From Puffinus mauretanicus (Eukaryota > Chordata > Aves > Procellariiformes > Procellariidae), in assembly GCA_023333565.1 (NCBI GenBank), contig JAJKFH010000962.1, positions 62,001-126,000 of the forward strand: a stretch of 64,000 nt of DNA, read 5' to 3'. The notes under the pieces are model-generated. The model saw nothing but the letters and a program-made list of their open reading frames with translations. It was not told the origin of the DNA and searched no databases. This document shows, piece by piece, positions 1-14,800 of this stretch (its first letter is position 1; every line of letters begins with the position of its first letter). Position numbers and translations under genes: made by a program.

Positions 1-2643
1 TGGAAGCAAGTAAGCTGAATAAAGACTGTCCTGCAAACATAAAAGCTGAAGAAAGACTCAGCTAAAGACATACAGCTTCTTCTGAAGCGATTCATAAGAA
101 GGGTTTTTCATGGCTTTTAGATTACAGAGAAAGTGATTAACTTAAATTGTGAAGCAAAGCAGTAGCCATACCTCCAATCACGCCTAGTGATTCTAATTAC
201 CCTTTATTTTAAAATGTGTATCGCTATAGCAAAGTAACTATCAGGCCTAAAAATCTGCATGGTCTTAAGTCTTAGAGAAGACTTAAATTAAAGGCTGCAA
301 AAAAAGCACAGGCCTGCCATTTCTGAGATTATTAGATAAAAAAAAAACCCAAAATGTTAGATATGAAAATATTTCATTTCTCAGATGTAACATCCATCAC
401 TGGGGCTATCAGAATAACTGCAGGTATTAAAAAAAAAAAAAAAATGCAGGCCTTCACCTGTGATCGTGCCCTCACTTGTAAAATAGATATATTTTCATCT
501 CAGGTGGAAACAAATGCATTAATGTTTGTAATCACTCATGCTATGGTGATGGTATGCAGAAAAACACAGCAGGAAATAAATTGCCTTGAATCAGGACTTG
601 GGAGTGTATAGAAAAATATACAACTACATGATAATGCAGAAGACTAAAAAAAAAAATGAACTGCCATCACAATTTACTGAGCATTATCTGATGTACGGAA
701 TGAATAAAGCAGGAATCTTGCAGCAAAGAAAAGCAAGACATACTGTTAAAATATACCAGAATGCACATGCACAAAGGGGCTGAATTAAAATTACAAAAAA
801 TAATCCTGGAATCTTCACATTTCAATTCTTCATGCTGCAATAAAAAGTTTCTTAGAAAATGCTTGTGCTTGCTTTCAGAAAAGTGAACAAAAACTCTTAA
901 ATAAATAAATGCTATTACATCTCCCAGCACAATACACCACCACTAACCTCATCTCACAGAAACTGCTGAGTGGGGTGAAGATGCGATTTCCTTGCAGATC
1001 ACTATAGGAGTTTGAACCAAGCACTTTCATCTGCACAGCACAGAGCTGCTAAGCAAAAGAAATAACTCCTCTGATGGCTTCATCATGAGTGGGGTTGGAT
1101 CCTTCACACACCAGGCAAGACACATTCCACTACAGGGGCACACTAGTGCTCAGCAGTGACATAACATCAGAATCCTTATACCTGGCATAATTCTTATAGT
1201 ACAATTTAGGATTCCCAGAAATTAATTTTGTGACAGCACATGATTCACAGGCAGGTCTCAAAAGGAGCCCAGCCTTACAGACACTGAAGGCAAACACACT
1301 ATGTGTTCGTTTTGAGGCACTGTGGTTAGGTGAAGAAAACTCACATCTGTCGTGAGACACCTGAGGTTTATTCCCGTCTCAGCCAGTGGAACAGTTTTGT
1401 ACAAATCAACAGCTCCTCAGACATGAAATCCTACTGATAAAACACAGGGAATGATGAAGAAAAGGAGGAGTACTTTTGCAGCACAAATGATGGGACTGCC
1501 CATTCCAAAATCCTTATTGTTGGTGAAATAAGAACGATCAAATGCAGATGTTGAAGTTACACAACTGTATCACATGCTCAGCTGTTCAATGGAGTGAAAT
1601 ATTTGTTGCCAGTAAACATGATGCTACTCGTATGTGAAAGGCCATTGCTTTCTACATTTACTTTCCCCTTTGATTGTCTGTTATTTCAGGATTTTTCTTG
1701 TCCAAGTTTTTTTTTTTCCCTGGTGGAATCATTTGGACTGTATTTACAATTAGCCCATAGAGGTTGAAGCTAGTTGTCTTAATAACAAGATGGCCAGGTG
1801 CAGGGAAAAAGCTATCAAGTCTTAGGGACACACATTGCTCCCGGGCTTGCAATGTTGTTAGTGGTTGTTTCTGTATTTTTATTCTGCTGTAAACTGACAT
1901 ATAGGGACCCCTGTGTCATGACCATTAGAGCTTATGAGCAGGCAGTACTACTTTAACGAATCACGCTCTGTCTGGCCCTGTAACAAGAATCCCAGAATGA
2001 TGTCATGTCAATGTAGTGTAGAAGGAGAGAGAAGATTAAGCACATCTTCCACCTTTACAGAAACAGGCTCACATGGCACTTTGATAAGCAGGAGGATAAA
2101 CAGATGCCTTTCACTCCAGAGAGTGGGCTGGTGACACATTTGGTACTCTGCTGGGTGCATATAAACAATAGGGATGATATGCGTCCTTCTCAATTCATAA
2201 CCGGACAAATTCAGACGTATCAGACAAGCTAGAACCTTAAAAAAAAAAGAGGTTACTGGAATAACTTACCTCAGCTCTAGTGCGTTCTTCACTGCTGGAA
2301 ATTTGTTAAGTGAAAAGAGAATACTTTTTCTGAAAGAAGAGGCTCTAATTCAAGCCCCACTGCTGAATATGAATTAGGAATAATTTGAGAAAAAAACTTA
2401 ACATCTGTTGATTTTTTTAAAAGTAAGAAATACTGCTTATTGGCAAACTAATGTGAACTTGAAATAACAGTAAGAATTGCAGGAAAGGAGGACAAAGGTA
2501 GTACCTACAAAACATGGAAGTCTTCCAAACACAAGGAGCTGTTTGTTCATAATTTCTTTTTTCCTTTGAGGTATTAGCCACATTATGGAGAGAAAGTGTT
2601 GAACAATACAGAGAACTGTTGCACTGATGATGTCTGTTCTCAC
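1..2643 (-). other. HOOK3: HOOK3 intron 11, 5' part (continues past left edge)
   Basis: This stretch starts with donor GTGAGA and has no acceptor in the window. It is AT-rich, with A runs near 340, 429-443 and 648. I see no exon, RNA gene or recognisable mobile element in it. Confidence 0.8.
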
Positions 2644-2845
2644 CTGTCTCTTGTATGTTTCCAGCTGACTGCGTGCTGCGTTGGCCTTCCTTAGTTCTTC
2701 TTCCAGGCTCACAGTATTTTGCATGTACATTGTATTCTTCTCTTCTAAGAGTTTCACTTGCCGTCGCAAATCACCCAGGTCTTCCAATTTCTTTTTGTAT
2801 GACTCTACCTGGCTTTCTAACTTGGCTACTTTATCAGACGAATGC
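2644..2845 (-). CDS. HOOK3: HOOK3 exon 11 (residues 307-374)
   Basis: Acceptor CTGTCCCTCCAG, donor GTGAGA, 202 nt ending in phase 0. It encodes [20 protein letters not shown], then [20 protein letters not shown], then [20 protein letters not shown] and LETYKRQ. This is coiled coil. It is the last HOOK3 exon in the window; the next one should begin V-V-E-L-Q-N-R and is not found in 1-2643. Confidence 0.96.
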
Positions 2846-5800
2846 CTGGAGGGACAGATTTGTATCAAATTTGTACTCTGAAAACTACAAAATGAAATGT
2901 CCTGAAGCTTCCTCAGTATTTTGCCTTGATGCAGAAGACATTCTGAGACATCATGGGGAGAACAAGAAAGCAATCATATCCTCCTATTACTATTGTTTTC
3001 ACTTTTAAATTGTCTGCTTCCCTCCCATAACTATTTGTCAACTCTGAGCTGCTGATGGAGGTACTTTTAGACACTATCACTCTTTCTAACACAGCCACCT
3101 TATCGGCTTCTAATCGTAAAATGATAGCTAAAGCACCTTCACTCCCACCCATTTCCTTTCAATTCTAAATCAATCCTCAGTCCTGTATTTTACAAGGCTA
3201 AAGAATAAAATTTTCTGCCCTTCAATTTGTTTTAATGATAGTCAGGAATAAAATCATAAAGATCTATCTCCTGAGCAGCATATACTTCGTGACACAGAAG
3301 TACCACAACAGCTTTGGAGCCTGATTCGTTCTCAAAAAATGAAACACCAGGCTCCGTTCATAACATTCCAGAGTTTTTTCAATCCAGCTGGTGCACTGCC
3401 AGGACAGCAATAGCCGTCACCCCCAACCACCCACACCTCCACTACTATTACTGTCCCAGTTTCATTTTAGAACCAGCTGATTTACCAACTCAATTTCCTA
3501 CGAAATCTGGAGAATCCCCCATTGAATTGATGGTCAATTTATGGGACATCGAGGCAAGCCAAATCTCCTTAATCCCCAAGGAAGTGCAGAGCCTCTTTCT
3601 GGGGCAAAGAATTACTCTTTGAACGCATGCTTCCCACACAAACAGTTTATGGAATTGTGCAGCCTGATAGGCTCATTCCTTATATTAATGACAGAGGAGG
3701 TAAAGATAAAGAGCTTTGGTAGAAAGCTGATGGTGAATTAGAAAAGGCAGTATTAAAATAAAACTTGCTAGACTGGCTAGAAAGAGTGATACAGGTGGGT
3801 AGTGGCTAACTGTTCTGAATAACCCATGGCAGCGAGATGCCACCACTGAAGGATTATGTTCCATAGTAAAAGGGGCTGCCCTACCCTATAAATCTCTAGC
3901 ATCATCAAATCATGACAACTTTGGGAGCTAAAATCCAAAAGGCAAAGAGAGCTGTAACAGTTGTTGTTCACATTAGCATCATATGATGAACCAAAAGCGC
4001 ACCCAAAGTCCAAACAATGCAAACCCAGGAAAGGAAAGGGTCTAGTTCCCTGATGAGAACACATGCCCAAGTCATGATGAAGATGAGTAGAGAATACTTA
4101 AGAGATCAGTGAGTGACTTGTTATGACCATAAGATGGTGCAGGATTGCTAAATTTACTAATAGTTATTGATTAGGTACATAATAAATAACTAATTTATTT
4201 AAGCAGAATTGTATGGTGGTCTGTGTACTTAACTGGAGGATCCAAAAGAACCTTGGCATAGAGAAGGTGTTTACATTTAATATTAAAATTATTTAAACAA
4301 AAGCTAATGAAGACTAAGTACACAAATTATATGGATTAAAAGTTAATAGTTAAAAAAGGGTTAATGGAACAGAGTTTACCTGAGTACATCTATCTCATCC
4401 TTCAAAGACTGAGCCTCCTCTGCCAATGTAGTAAGCTCTTCTGTTTGTTGTCTCAATTCAGCAATCTCCTTTTCTAGTTCTTCACAACGTATTCGATAGT
4501 CATCTTTGGCAGCTTCTAATCTGCAGAAATGAAGTAAAACAGAAAATAATTTCTCAGCTTCAGCCACAGTCACCTTTCCTCCTCATCATACTCTCTAAAA
4601 ACACCCTTCTGGTGCAGTGAAGGAGAACAGCAGCCCAATGTCCTTATCCAAAAACAAAGAAACAGATTGACTTTTTTGACGTTCCCAATTTGACATCAGC
4701 CTTTCTATTTGAAAGATCACAAGGTACTGTACGTTCTCAGAACGACAAATCCTGAGTTTTTTCTGTCATAGCAATTTTTCACAATAGAAGCTCAAGCAGA
4801 ATTTTCCACCTTTTTTCATCTTGGGGCATGGAGAGTTTGAACATGACATCTTTATCCTAAGATTTTGTTCAGCAGTTCAACTCCTATACATGTTCAACAA
4901 TATTGACCTGATTGTCAGATGTTCTAAATGCTGTAGAGCTCTCACCAAGGTGGCTTTATTTATTTACTTAGAAAGAACCTGTACCAGTACGTCTGAAGAA
5001 CCAAGTCATACATTTAGTTATCTAATTAGCATGTAAAGAACTCAGACCAAAGATTCTGGAGTGAACTACTTACATGCAGTGTACACAGGCAAAGCTGCAT
5101 TAACCTGGCAGTGAACAAAGGGAATAACTAAGAGAAACTTTGTCAAAGCATTTTGAATGAATGGAAAAGGACACAACCTGGCACATGAAGTCCTATTGTG
5201 ATTTTGATCCGAAATTAAAATAAAAACAATCCAGAAATGGCATGAAAAAAAGAAACCCTACAAACAAGTATTCTATCCATTAATTCAAGGCGTCCAAAAA
5301 GAATCTCCAAGAATGGAGACAAGAGATAGTCAGTAGGTCATCTAAACCATATACAACAAAGATTTGGATCATGATAGACACGAACTGTCAAAGGCAAAAA
5401 GCCAAGACTGGGAGAAAAACTGTTGTACCACACTGGGCATCAGTTAAGCTGTACATATGTCCTGTTTGGTCAGGTAGAGCTAGAGAAGGAGTACACACAA
5501 ATTGCCATCAGAAACCACATGCTATGAAGGCAGGGGAAGGAGGTAAAGGAGACTGGGAGATGAGTCTCACACATGAGAAGAGTTTAGAAAGACCTGCAGC
5601 ACCTGAAACTAGAGTAACAGGCAGTACAGGTATTGCATATGGGGAGAAAACCTATTCAAACAGCAATTGATAATAGACTCAGGTAGGAACCATTCCAGAC
5701 CATGGAGATGAGTAAGCAGAAATAAAAGGCGACATTAGAGAGACATCACTACATCATTCCTTCACATGGTAGATGTATAGAAAGAAGAAAAACAGGCACT

Positions 5801-8800
5801 AGCTGCTGTGAAAGAGAAACACTGAACATTTTTCAAGAAACTGAAGGGAGAGGGTGTGCCTGAACACGCAAGAAAGAGGCTTAGCAAGAGGAAGTGAAAA
5901 AATGGCAAAACAGGCAAAAAAGGAAAGTTACATGGCAGCTGACATAAGAATTAGAAAACGGCAACCAGAAGAGGACAGAAAGAGAAGAAAAACTGGTAGT
6001 GCAAAGGAATACCATAGTTTCACTCACAAAGGATAGGGAAAATACAGCAATAAGAATGAAAAGATGATGATAAAGTGGACCAGCTTTCTTCAGCAGAATA
6101 GGCTTACATCGCCTGAAAGCAACAGTCAAAAGGACCAGGAAGGATATTGAAAGAGGAACTGTATTTCCACGTGTTGAGGAAATGCAAATGAAGAGCAGAG
6201 CTCACTTGCAGATAATCTCCATCTTTCAGATATGAAACAACTTGTTTTCAATCTCAGAGGACACACTTTGCTCTATAATAATACCACCTGTAGTACTGCC
6301 CATAGCAAACTTTCAGCTAGGAATTCCTACACCTTAAAAATACAATCAGAATAATTTATATAGAGGAAAGCATGCTACTTTTAATTCTCACTGATTTTGA
6401 AAAACAAGGGTGAAATGATTGCACACAAACAATTCAAAATAAGTTCAGAGTAGAGACTGACATGTATAAACATTTCAGCATTAACAAATTATGCATTTTT
6501 GTATGCTGGAGCTTGTAAAGGGGTAAATCGTAACACGTACATCACTGTAAAAACCTTACTACTGTGGCTATACCACCCATTATACTAATTCATAATTGCC
6601 AGCAGAACCAGAAGTATATGTCATGTCTGTTGCCAGCTACAAACAAACAATCTAAGCAAGTGTAGCTTTTATACCTGAATGTTTCCTCTTGGAGTTGTTC
6701 TAGTTGTGTCTGCAGCTGCAAGTGCCTACGACCTGCAGGGCTGTTGGGATCTTCAATGGAATCAGACTGATTTAAACGTTCCATCAAAATCTGGTTCTCA
6801 GCGAGCAAGCTGCTTTTCTCCTCTTGGAGGGCTGCAACCTGTTGTAATAAAAGCATAAACTGGAATAACTGAGCTATCCAGCTATAGAGAGCAATTTTTT
6901 TTCATGTGCATAATAAAGTATCAATACAACCCACAAACGGATACACACAGGCTTCAATAATCACATTTCACAAGAATATACTGTATCATTAATAGGTATT
7001 CAATTGCTAAATGATGTAACCAAGATATTGTAACATTAGGGGCAGATTTACCACACAGAAAACATAACTATTCTTAACTATTCTTATTCTCTTTAAGCAT
7101 CTAAAGAAAAAGTCTTAGTTATCACAGGAGATAACCTCATTATAGTAAAGTCTGCATACTTTCCCAACAAACAAATAAAACTAGCCCTCCATAGTAAAGC
7201 TTTTAAAACTCATTTCCAAAAGAAACAATGCCTATCAATCACACAGAATATCCAAGTCTGGATATCCAAGGGACGGGTGTGCCTCTCCTAGATTTTTTTT
7301 TTTAATCCAGTGGCCAACTACAAGCAGACCTGAAACAGGAACACAGTCCCAAAGATGACTCAGTTTCTGCCGATGTTGCGAAAACAGGCAGTAGGGCAAA
7401 GAACCCAAAGTGCTGCAAGTCAAACAACAGCTGAATCATGGGTTCATATATTATTAAATAGTATAGAATTAACATGGAGGAGGAGAAGGGGAAGAGAGGG
7501 AATGTGAACATCTCAACAGAAGGAAATGGTTCAGTAAGAGCCTGAATCATCAAATACACCAAATTCAACCATGACACACAAATCAGCTTCATTAGTTCTA
7601 ACAGTTACTGGACTACTTGGCAAAAGCCTGAATTAAACTCCAAAGATGGGCAGTAATGGCAATGCCTTTCGGGGCTCCCACTTTACACTCCTCGTGTCTT
7701 CCTGATGAGGTATGCTTGATTTACAATAAGGCTTAGTCTACATCCATACACAGCTGACAGACTACAGTAACTTCTGATTTGGATTTAACTCTTAACTAGA
7801 ACCATTACAACAGCATAACCTCTATTAGTTCTCTAACGCAAGAGTTGAACCACACCGCTCAACCCCTTCCTACCTGAATGAAAAAGAGTTTTGTTAGTAT
7901 GAATCATTTTAATACTTGCAACATTGCATCAAGATAAGAAAACAATGAAATTCACTCTGCTAGCACAAGTAAAGCAAAATAATTACTGTGCAATTTTCAT
8001 CTCCCTTTTAAAAATTATGTTTCCACACTATACTTCCTGTTTTCAGCTTCCTAAAAATAACACATCTCTTTCCCACTTAAAAATTAATATGTACAACATA
8101 GCAAACCTACCTGCATATCTAACTCATGACATCTCTGGGCAATTTCTTCTTTTGTTGCTAGTGCTTCATTTAATTCTTCTGTAGTTTTCTTCAGCTACCA
8201 TAAACAACAAACATTTATAGTTTCATCACTCTCTGTGAAGTGTCTAAAAATATCCTGAACTACATGACTGTAAAATTATTTTTACATTTAGGTAATATAT
8301 TAAATGTTTGGAAAACTGAAGCAATTCCGCTCATATAAAGAAACAAAGAAGCAGATATGATTACTGTTTAGTTTGTGTGACAGTAAAATGTAAACATACC
8401 TAAAAGTAATATTAAAAATACATTAGAATTATTACATCTGTTCCATGAATTGAGTCAAAAAATCCTGACGAACTTGGGTCTGAAAAACTCATCAATTCTG
8501 TACGCTGAAAAAATTGTCAATACCACTTTTCTTTACGGATGCAAAGAGTGCATAATTTCAGTTTTCAATCTACTTTCCAAATACAGAAAGGACTGGAAAG
8601 TGGAATAGAGGGAATGGACAATTAGGGTAAAATCTCTCTAGTCACTGCACAACAGGAATACAACTAACATGGTGGGGGAGAAGCCAACCCTTTTGAAAAA
8701 GGCATTGAATCTTGTAAGCAGTGGGAAATGTTCAGATACTTCCCTTCAAAGGCTTTATGTTCAAAGATATGTATCTTGCAAGTTTGCATATGAATGCAGT

Positions 8801-11800
8801 TAAGATAACATAAAAAACATAGCTGCAAGAAAATTGGCCTGATAAAACAGGTGCATGCATATTATGCATACAGAGATATAGATATATATTATTATATATG
8901 ATGAATTTCAGATGGGCTTTCTCAGACAGCATCATCATATCTTATTTTTTCAAGTTTATTTCTCAAGGACCTGTTGACATACAAAAATTAAGTCCATCTG
9001 CCAGAATTTACATACTTCTGCAGAGAAAGCATGGGAACATCACTGTACTATACTACTTCTTAATTAGAAAAAACTGAGGAAGTAGGACAGTATCAGCATG
9101 AGGCTAAGCTAGTAAAAAAACAATTGGTTTTGCATATTCTTTAAATATATCAGACGGGAGGATTCTCTTTGAAAACTTCTCTTATATATTGTAACAGTTC
9201 CCAGAACTGCTTTAAGGATTTTTGGGGTTCTTTTATCTATAGGGTTTTTTAAAACATATTTGGAAGTAGGAACTGGCAAAAAAAGTTTTATTCAAATACT
9301 ACACATTTTTTTATCCTTCCTTCTCAATACCCAAAGATTTGCATCAGTCTGCAGTTTTGCTATACTATGTCATACAGCTAAACTTGTTTTCCAAACTGAG
9401 TTTTTGTCTCCTTTAAATACACAAAATAGGTAAACTTAATTTAAAAAGCAAAAGGACTTGAAATACTGAAGTTTAGTTTTCCAATCCTTATTTGAATTTC
9501 TCACAAAACCCTTTCACGATTAAAGAAAAAAAGACAGACTTAATAAAGCAAAATGACTGGCCACTGATGTGCTATGATTGAAGGAAAAGAAACATCTGGT
9601 CTTAGATACCTGCCGATCAAGGTCAACGTAAGCATCATTTCCAACAGAGACTGGAGACTCTTTACTCATCAACTGTAATTAGATCACACTGGATTAGAAA
9701 AAGCAAGGATTTACTTTTATATTAAAAGCTAAGCTTCAACGAAACACCAAGCTGATTTTAACTTTTGGAAGCTTCAATATGACTTCATTCGGAAGTTTTT
9801 AACTTCATGTTTATATATGCCATATTCAGAAACAATTACAGAAAGAAATCTTCAGAATTTATAATATTTAAAGCACTATAAAAGAAATCTTACATCATCT
9901 CTTTTTCTTCTGAAAATGCACATTCTTTACCTATGATGAAACCTATGTACCAAAACATACTTTGCTAAGAATTTTATTGAAGTGGCATTGGAATGATGGT
10001 AGCTATCAACACTCCATGCAAGACCTGCCTTTAATTGTTCTCTGCCAGTGGTTTTCATTTTTTGATCACTTGGAAATTCACATCAATTTATTTATTTATT
10101 TAACTAAAGTTGGGGACATACCTATCTCAGCTAATTGTGCAAAACAAAGATTATCAAAATTCCTGCTCTGGAGTTGTCTGTAATTTGCAAATTTAAAAAG
10201 AAAGTCTATAGAGAGCATTCCTGAAATTCTTGAGAGTATTACAATTCCTTGTATACTAATGGTATACAAGTATGTATACTAATGGTATACAAGGCTGGTA
10301 TACAATGGCTGGTAGTGGTTTTAGTCTAGGAAACATTACTTTTAGCCACGACTTTAAAAAAAAAAAAAAAAAGGCAAGCCCTCCAAATTGACTGGTGTGC
10401 TTACTAAGAGATAAAAAGCTGATAAGAAAGTAAGCTTTCTTTCAGTAACCCACTGATAGCTACACAGGTAGCTAAAGGTTCAATCAAATATAACAGAAGT
10501 TGTAACCCAAAGACCTCCTCCCACCCACCTGCAGCAAACATATTAAGGTAAAGTTATTACTGAAAGTTGTAAGACACAAAAAGGAACAGTCTTTCAAATA
10601 AGAAATACGTTGTAACTAACTCAAATGGCAGCATTACAGAACCACACTGATGGTTTCTGTCATCCTGTCCAAACACAAAATGTTTTATGAGTTCTCCAAT
10701 GACTCCATGATTCATGGAAGTTACAATCAAAAAGTCCCTATCCTAACTAAAATAAGGACAAGATTTCTTTCCAAAGGCCTCCTGTCCAGCCTGGTCACTC
10801 TCGCCAGAGACAAGGCTTCCTTTATTCCTTCCAGAAATCAGTGCTTTTGCATTTCTTTTCATTGGCAAAGTTCCTCAGATACACAGCACAGAGCTTTCAT
10901 TTCTTCTCCATCTTTTCTGTTTGTACCACTGTGTACAAGAGAAAATCTCTGTTTGGCATTTACATCATTCAAATATTTATACACTTATGTTCCTCTCCTT
11001 CCCCTCCTCCATAATTGGGATTTAGCTGCATACCACATGCTTAAATTCATCTATCTGTCCTCAACAGTCCTCCTCAGACCTTGACGATGTTTGCTGTTAA
11101 CTGATGAATTCCTTCCATTTTGTTTACATCTTTACAATGACAAACTACTCCAAAATGAACTGTTCCATAAAGCCCAGATTCCCTATAACAGTAATTAGAA
11201 AGTCCCTCGCCTCAGAGCTGTCCCCTGAAAAATTAAGTCACGTGTCTTCTTCGTTACCGTATATAAAGGCATTACAAACTTGCATTTAATTTAGGGCCAC
11301 GTTTTCTAAGCTGATTATCATTTTGCCATCCAAAACAAGAATTTCCAATCCCTCTCTGCTCTGTGATGTTTATACACATTTCAATTACTCCATTTCACTA
11401 GCTACTGTTTAAAATGCTTTTCCAGATGATTAACAGGGATATCCATATTAACCAAACACTGCACACTTTCTCTCTATTCTATATCCCACAACACTGTTCA
11501 CAAACGCACTTCAGACACTAAGTTCGTTCCACCCGTTAAGCTAGTACTTTCCAACTGGCAGGCCCCAGGCAGCAGGCAGCCTGCAAGGGTATGCAACAGC
11601 ATGTCCCTGCCAGCCACCTCCCCCTTCTGGCCCTGGCACAACTTCCTCTTCAGAAACCCAACTTAACAGGCCTGCCCAAGACTTACTGTAGGAGGAATAG
11701 AAGAGGCTGCACAACCCACTAGAGGCCACTGTGGTGTTGCTGCTTTCTGTGGATTACAGTAAAGGAAGCAGGCCAAGGCCAATAATACAATCCCTTTATC

Positions 11801-14800
11801 CTGCAATGGGTTTTGCCATCTCTCCCCAAACTTCCTATCCTTAAGAACCCTTAGCAGAAATGTCCAGAAAAGAGGACATTAGCTGGAGAAGGATTAGATG
11901 TTCAACAGAATTTGTGAATTTAACTCCACAGGGTGCATCAGGAATGTCATGGGAAGTGTGCATGAGGCACTGAGGGTAAGAGCCACAGACACATGTGCAG
12001 ATGACTGACTCAATGCAACAAGAAGCATCTTGCTATCTTATGGCCTCTGATATGGTGGGGATGCTAAAGAAGAAATCTAAGGGATTGTGCTGCATCCAGT
12101 ATCACGACCAGACAAGGAACAGGAACGAGATTGACAGATTACTCACAAGTAATACAGGAATCCAACTTCTGATCATCAGTTAACGGTAAACTGAAGTTAA
12201 GAAGTGGGGTGAAAAGGGAGAGTTATCAGGGTGAAGGACTGCCTCCATTTTTTCCCTACACATCTCCCCACACACTGTATGGACAATGGTATATGTAAGC
12301 AAATGTCTTGACTGTGCTCTGCTTCTGGATTGCCTCTACCCCGCTTAATAGCAAACACTTTACCGTAAACAGCACAGCTAATAAGGTACAACTCCACCCA
12401 CCTATCCAAACTTCTCTCTCTTTAATAAGATTTCCTGAAAAAGTCAAGAAAAGTTTTACTGACTGCTGTGATTTAGGATTCCATATACATACATATGTCA
12501 ACTCAAAACACACACTACAGCTTCCATCTACCTAAAAAAGATAAGGTAACAGGCTTGCCTGGTTTCCTCTATTCTTCACTTTGTTTCTTGTCAGTCACCA
12601 TTCTCTGATACTACTGAGGTTTAGAGCTCCAAAATGCTTGTTTCATCAGTTACCTGCTCAATGGCATATTAGCTCTTTCTGCATTATTTATTACTAATCT
12701 GATGATACTAGTAGGTTGTTATTAATTTTTAAAGCAAATTTCCTTACTATGTTCTGCTATATATCTCCTTTATTTACAAGCTCACATTCAGACAAATACC
12801 TGAAATATTGCTGTAGTTTCAGTGCCTCACATGCAACCTGCAAGTGTGATATTAGAACATATGGTCTTGAGAGGTATGGGTCAATGGTAATACTTCTGAG
12901 TTTAGAGTGGCAAACTTTATTTCATTTGTATTTCAATTGGCTGACTCAAGAGAACAAAAAGCGAAAGGAAGTGGTCTTCTCGTTCTCTCTCCACAGCTGC
13001 AAGTTTTCTTCAGGAGCAAACAGGTGGGCATAAAGGTCTACCTTCACAATTTTGCAGCACTGGAACTGGCTTTCAGCTCCAAACTCACAATTTAGCTCAA
13101 GTATACTATTATCATCTATTTTCACATGTGCCTTTAATGGATGATGATATGCAGAGATTTTACAAGTGAATTGATTATAAAAAGGGAAATAAAAAAAAAG
13201 TCTGCAAAATCAAGCAATTGCATTAGGCCTCTACAGCAGAAGGAAGAGTCTGCTTAAGAGCTTCCCACAGTGAAAAAGCAAGCAACTAGCATTTACTTCC
13301 TTGCTCTTTTTCTGGTTTATTTTGCATATTTAGAATGAAGACCTGAAGTAGCACAAGTATTTGTTCAATATGTCACTTAAAATCAGAAGAGCTTATTCTG
13401 TGGTGAAGAGGTCAGTCTGGATTTTAAATGGTACAATAATGTGGACAACATGGCAATTTTTGTAATTCTTTGTCTAGTTTCATGAGAAGCAGTTGCCATT
13501 CCCTGTTAATCCTTTACATCTATACGTTTCCATGCTCATAGCTTTGGTATGATATCTTACAAAATACTTGTACATCTGCTAATTTTATATTATTAAAACC
13601 CTCACTTTTTAACTGCTTTGCTTGTGAAATGTGAACAGGTTTTGTTGTCATGGATACATGAAGATTAGGGAAGGGGTAAAACTATCACAAATCTGCATGC
13701 ATGAATAACCTGAATTATGAATGCTTTTTTGTCCCCTACACATGATTTGCATGATTTTGCAAATGCAGCTGCACCACTTAGTTGATGATGTTAAAAGTTC
13801 AAAACATTTGCTTTATCTGAAATGCTTCTTCTACAGTTGCTAATATTGTACAAGCTCATTCAAGTGCCCATGAAACAATGTCAAAATCTAGCTCTATCCC
13901 GAAGGTTGTTTTTCTTTTTTAAAACATTGTTTTGTTTGTTTTTTTAAGAGTCAAGGCTATGTGTGACACAGGGTGTATCCTTTAAAGCAGCTGGACTGTT
14001 TTCTTCCTCCAGTTCTGCTGACAGACCCAAGGAAATATTTTTCCGTCATTTCCTAGCTATTCAAAAGCCACTTTTACTTCAGACAAGATGAACGTTTAAA
14101 CAGCCTGGACAAAATACAGGGGGGGAAAAAAACCCACAAAACCAAACAGTTTCTACTTTGTGGAAGTAACACAGTTGGTATTAATCCAGACAGGAAGTAC
14201 CTTTTGCTATGCACCCTAGGCAAGTTTTGACACTACCTCTAGTACTTTGCTGTTAAGAGCCTATTCTGACTCTCAACTTGACCTGCACAGACACCTGCTA
14301 AGTGATCAAGTTTAGAGGTGTTCTAAACAGCAAAGGCAAACAATTTCCCCAGCTACCACTTTCATCAATAATGAACTTGGCTGCTCAAAGAAAAGACTTG
14401 GGAAAATGACAGCAGAATTTCCAAAGGATGTCAAGGAAAGGAAAGGAAAGAGAAATGCATAATGGCCAAAATAATTTCTGTAAGGAAAGATTTTTGGCCT
14501 TTAAAAAAAAATCTGCAAATTATGAAGTTAAAAATACATGTTATAGAATACATCGTAATATATTAATTGCAAGTAATAATAAATTATAATACTATAAACA
14601 GAATATAGGAGTATATACTACAGAATATACAATACAATACATAATTTATAATTATATGTAATATTTTTTGCAATATTTTTGATAGTTGTATCATTGTTGC
14701 TCTTCTCTATCTTGTGCACAGCTTGCATTTAGAAATGCACATCTGCAGATTAGAATCAAAGAATCTAGATGGTGACAACACACCAGATCAATTTGACTGC

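Noticed and set aside
667..2208. Search for HOOK3 exon 12 in the left 2.6 kb
   Set aside because: No minus-strand text resembling VVELQNRLSEESKK with splice sites was found, so the exon must lie beyond the left edge.
5371..6036. Purine-rich tract taken at first for a GA-type satellite
   Set aside because: No constant period could be seen; it is only a composition bias.
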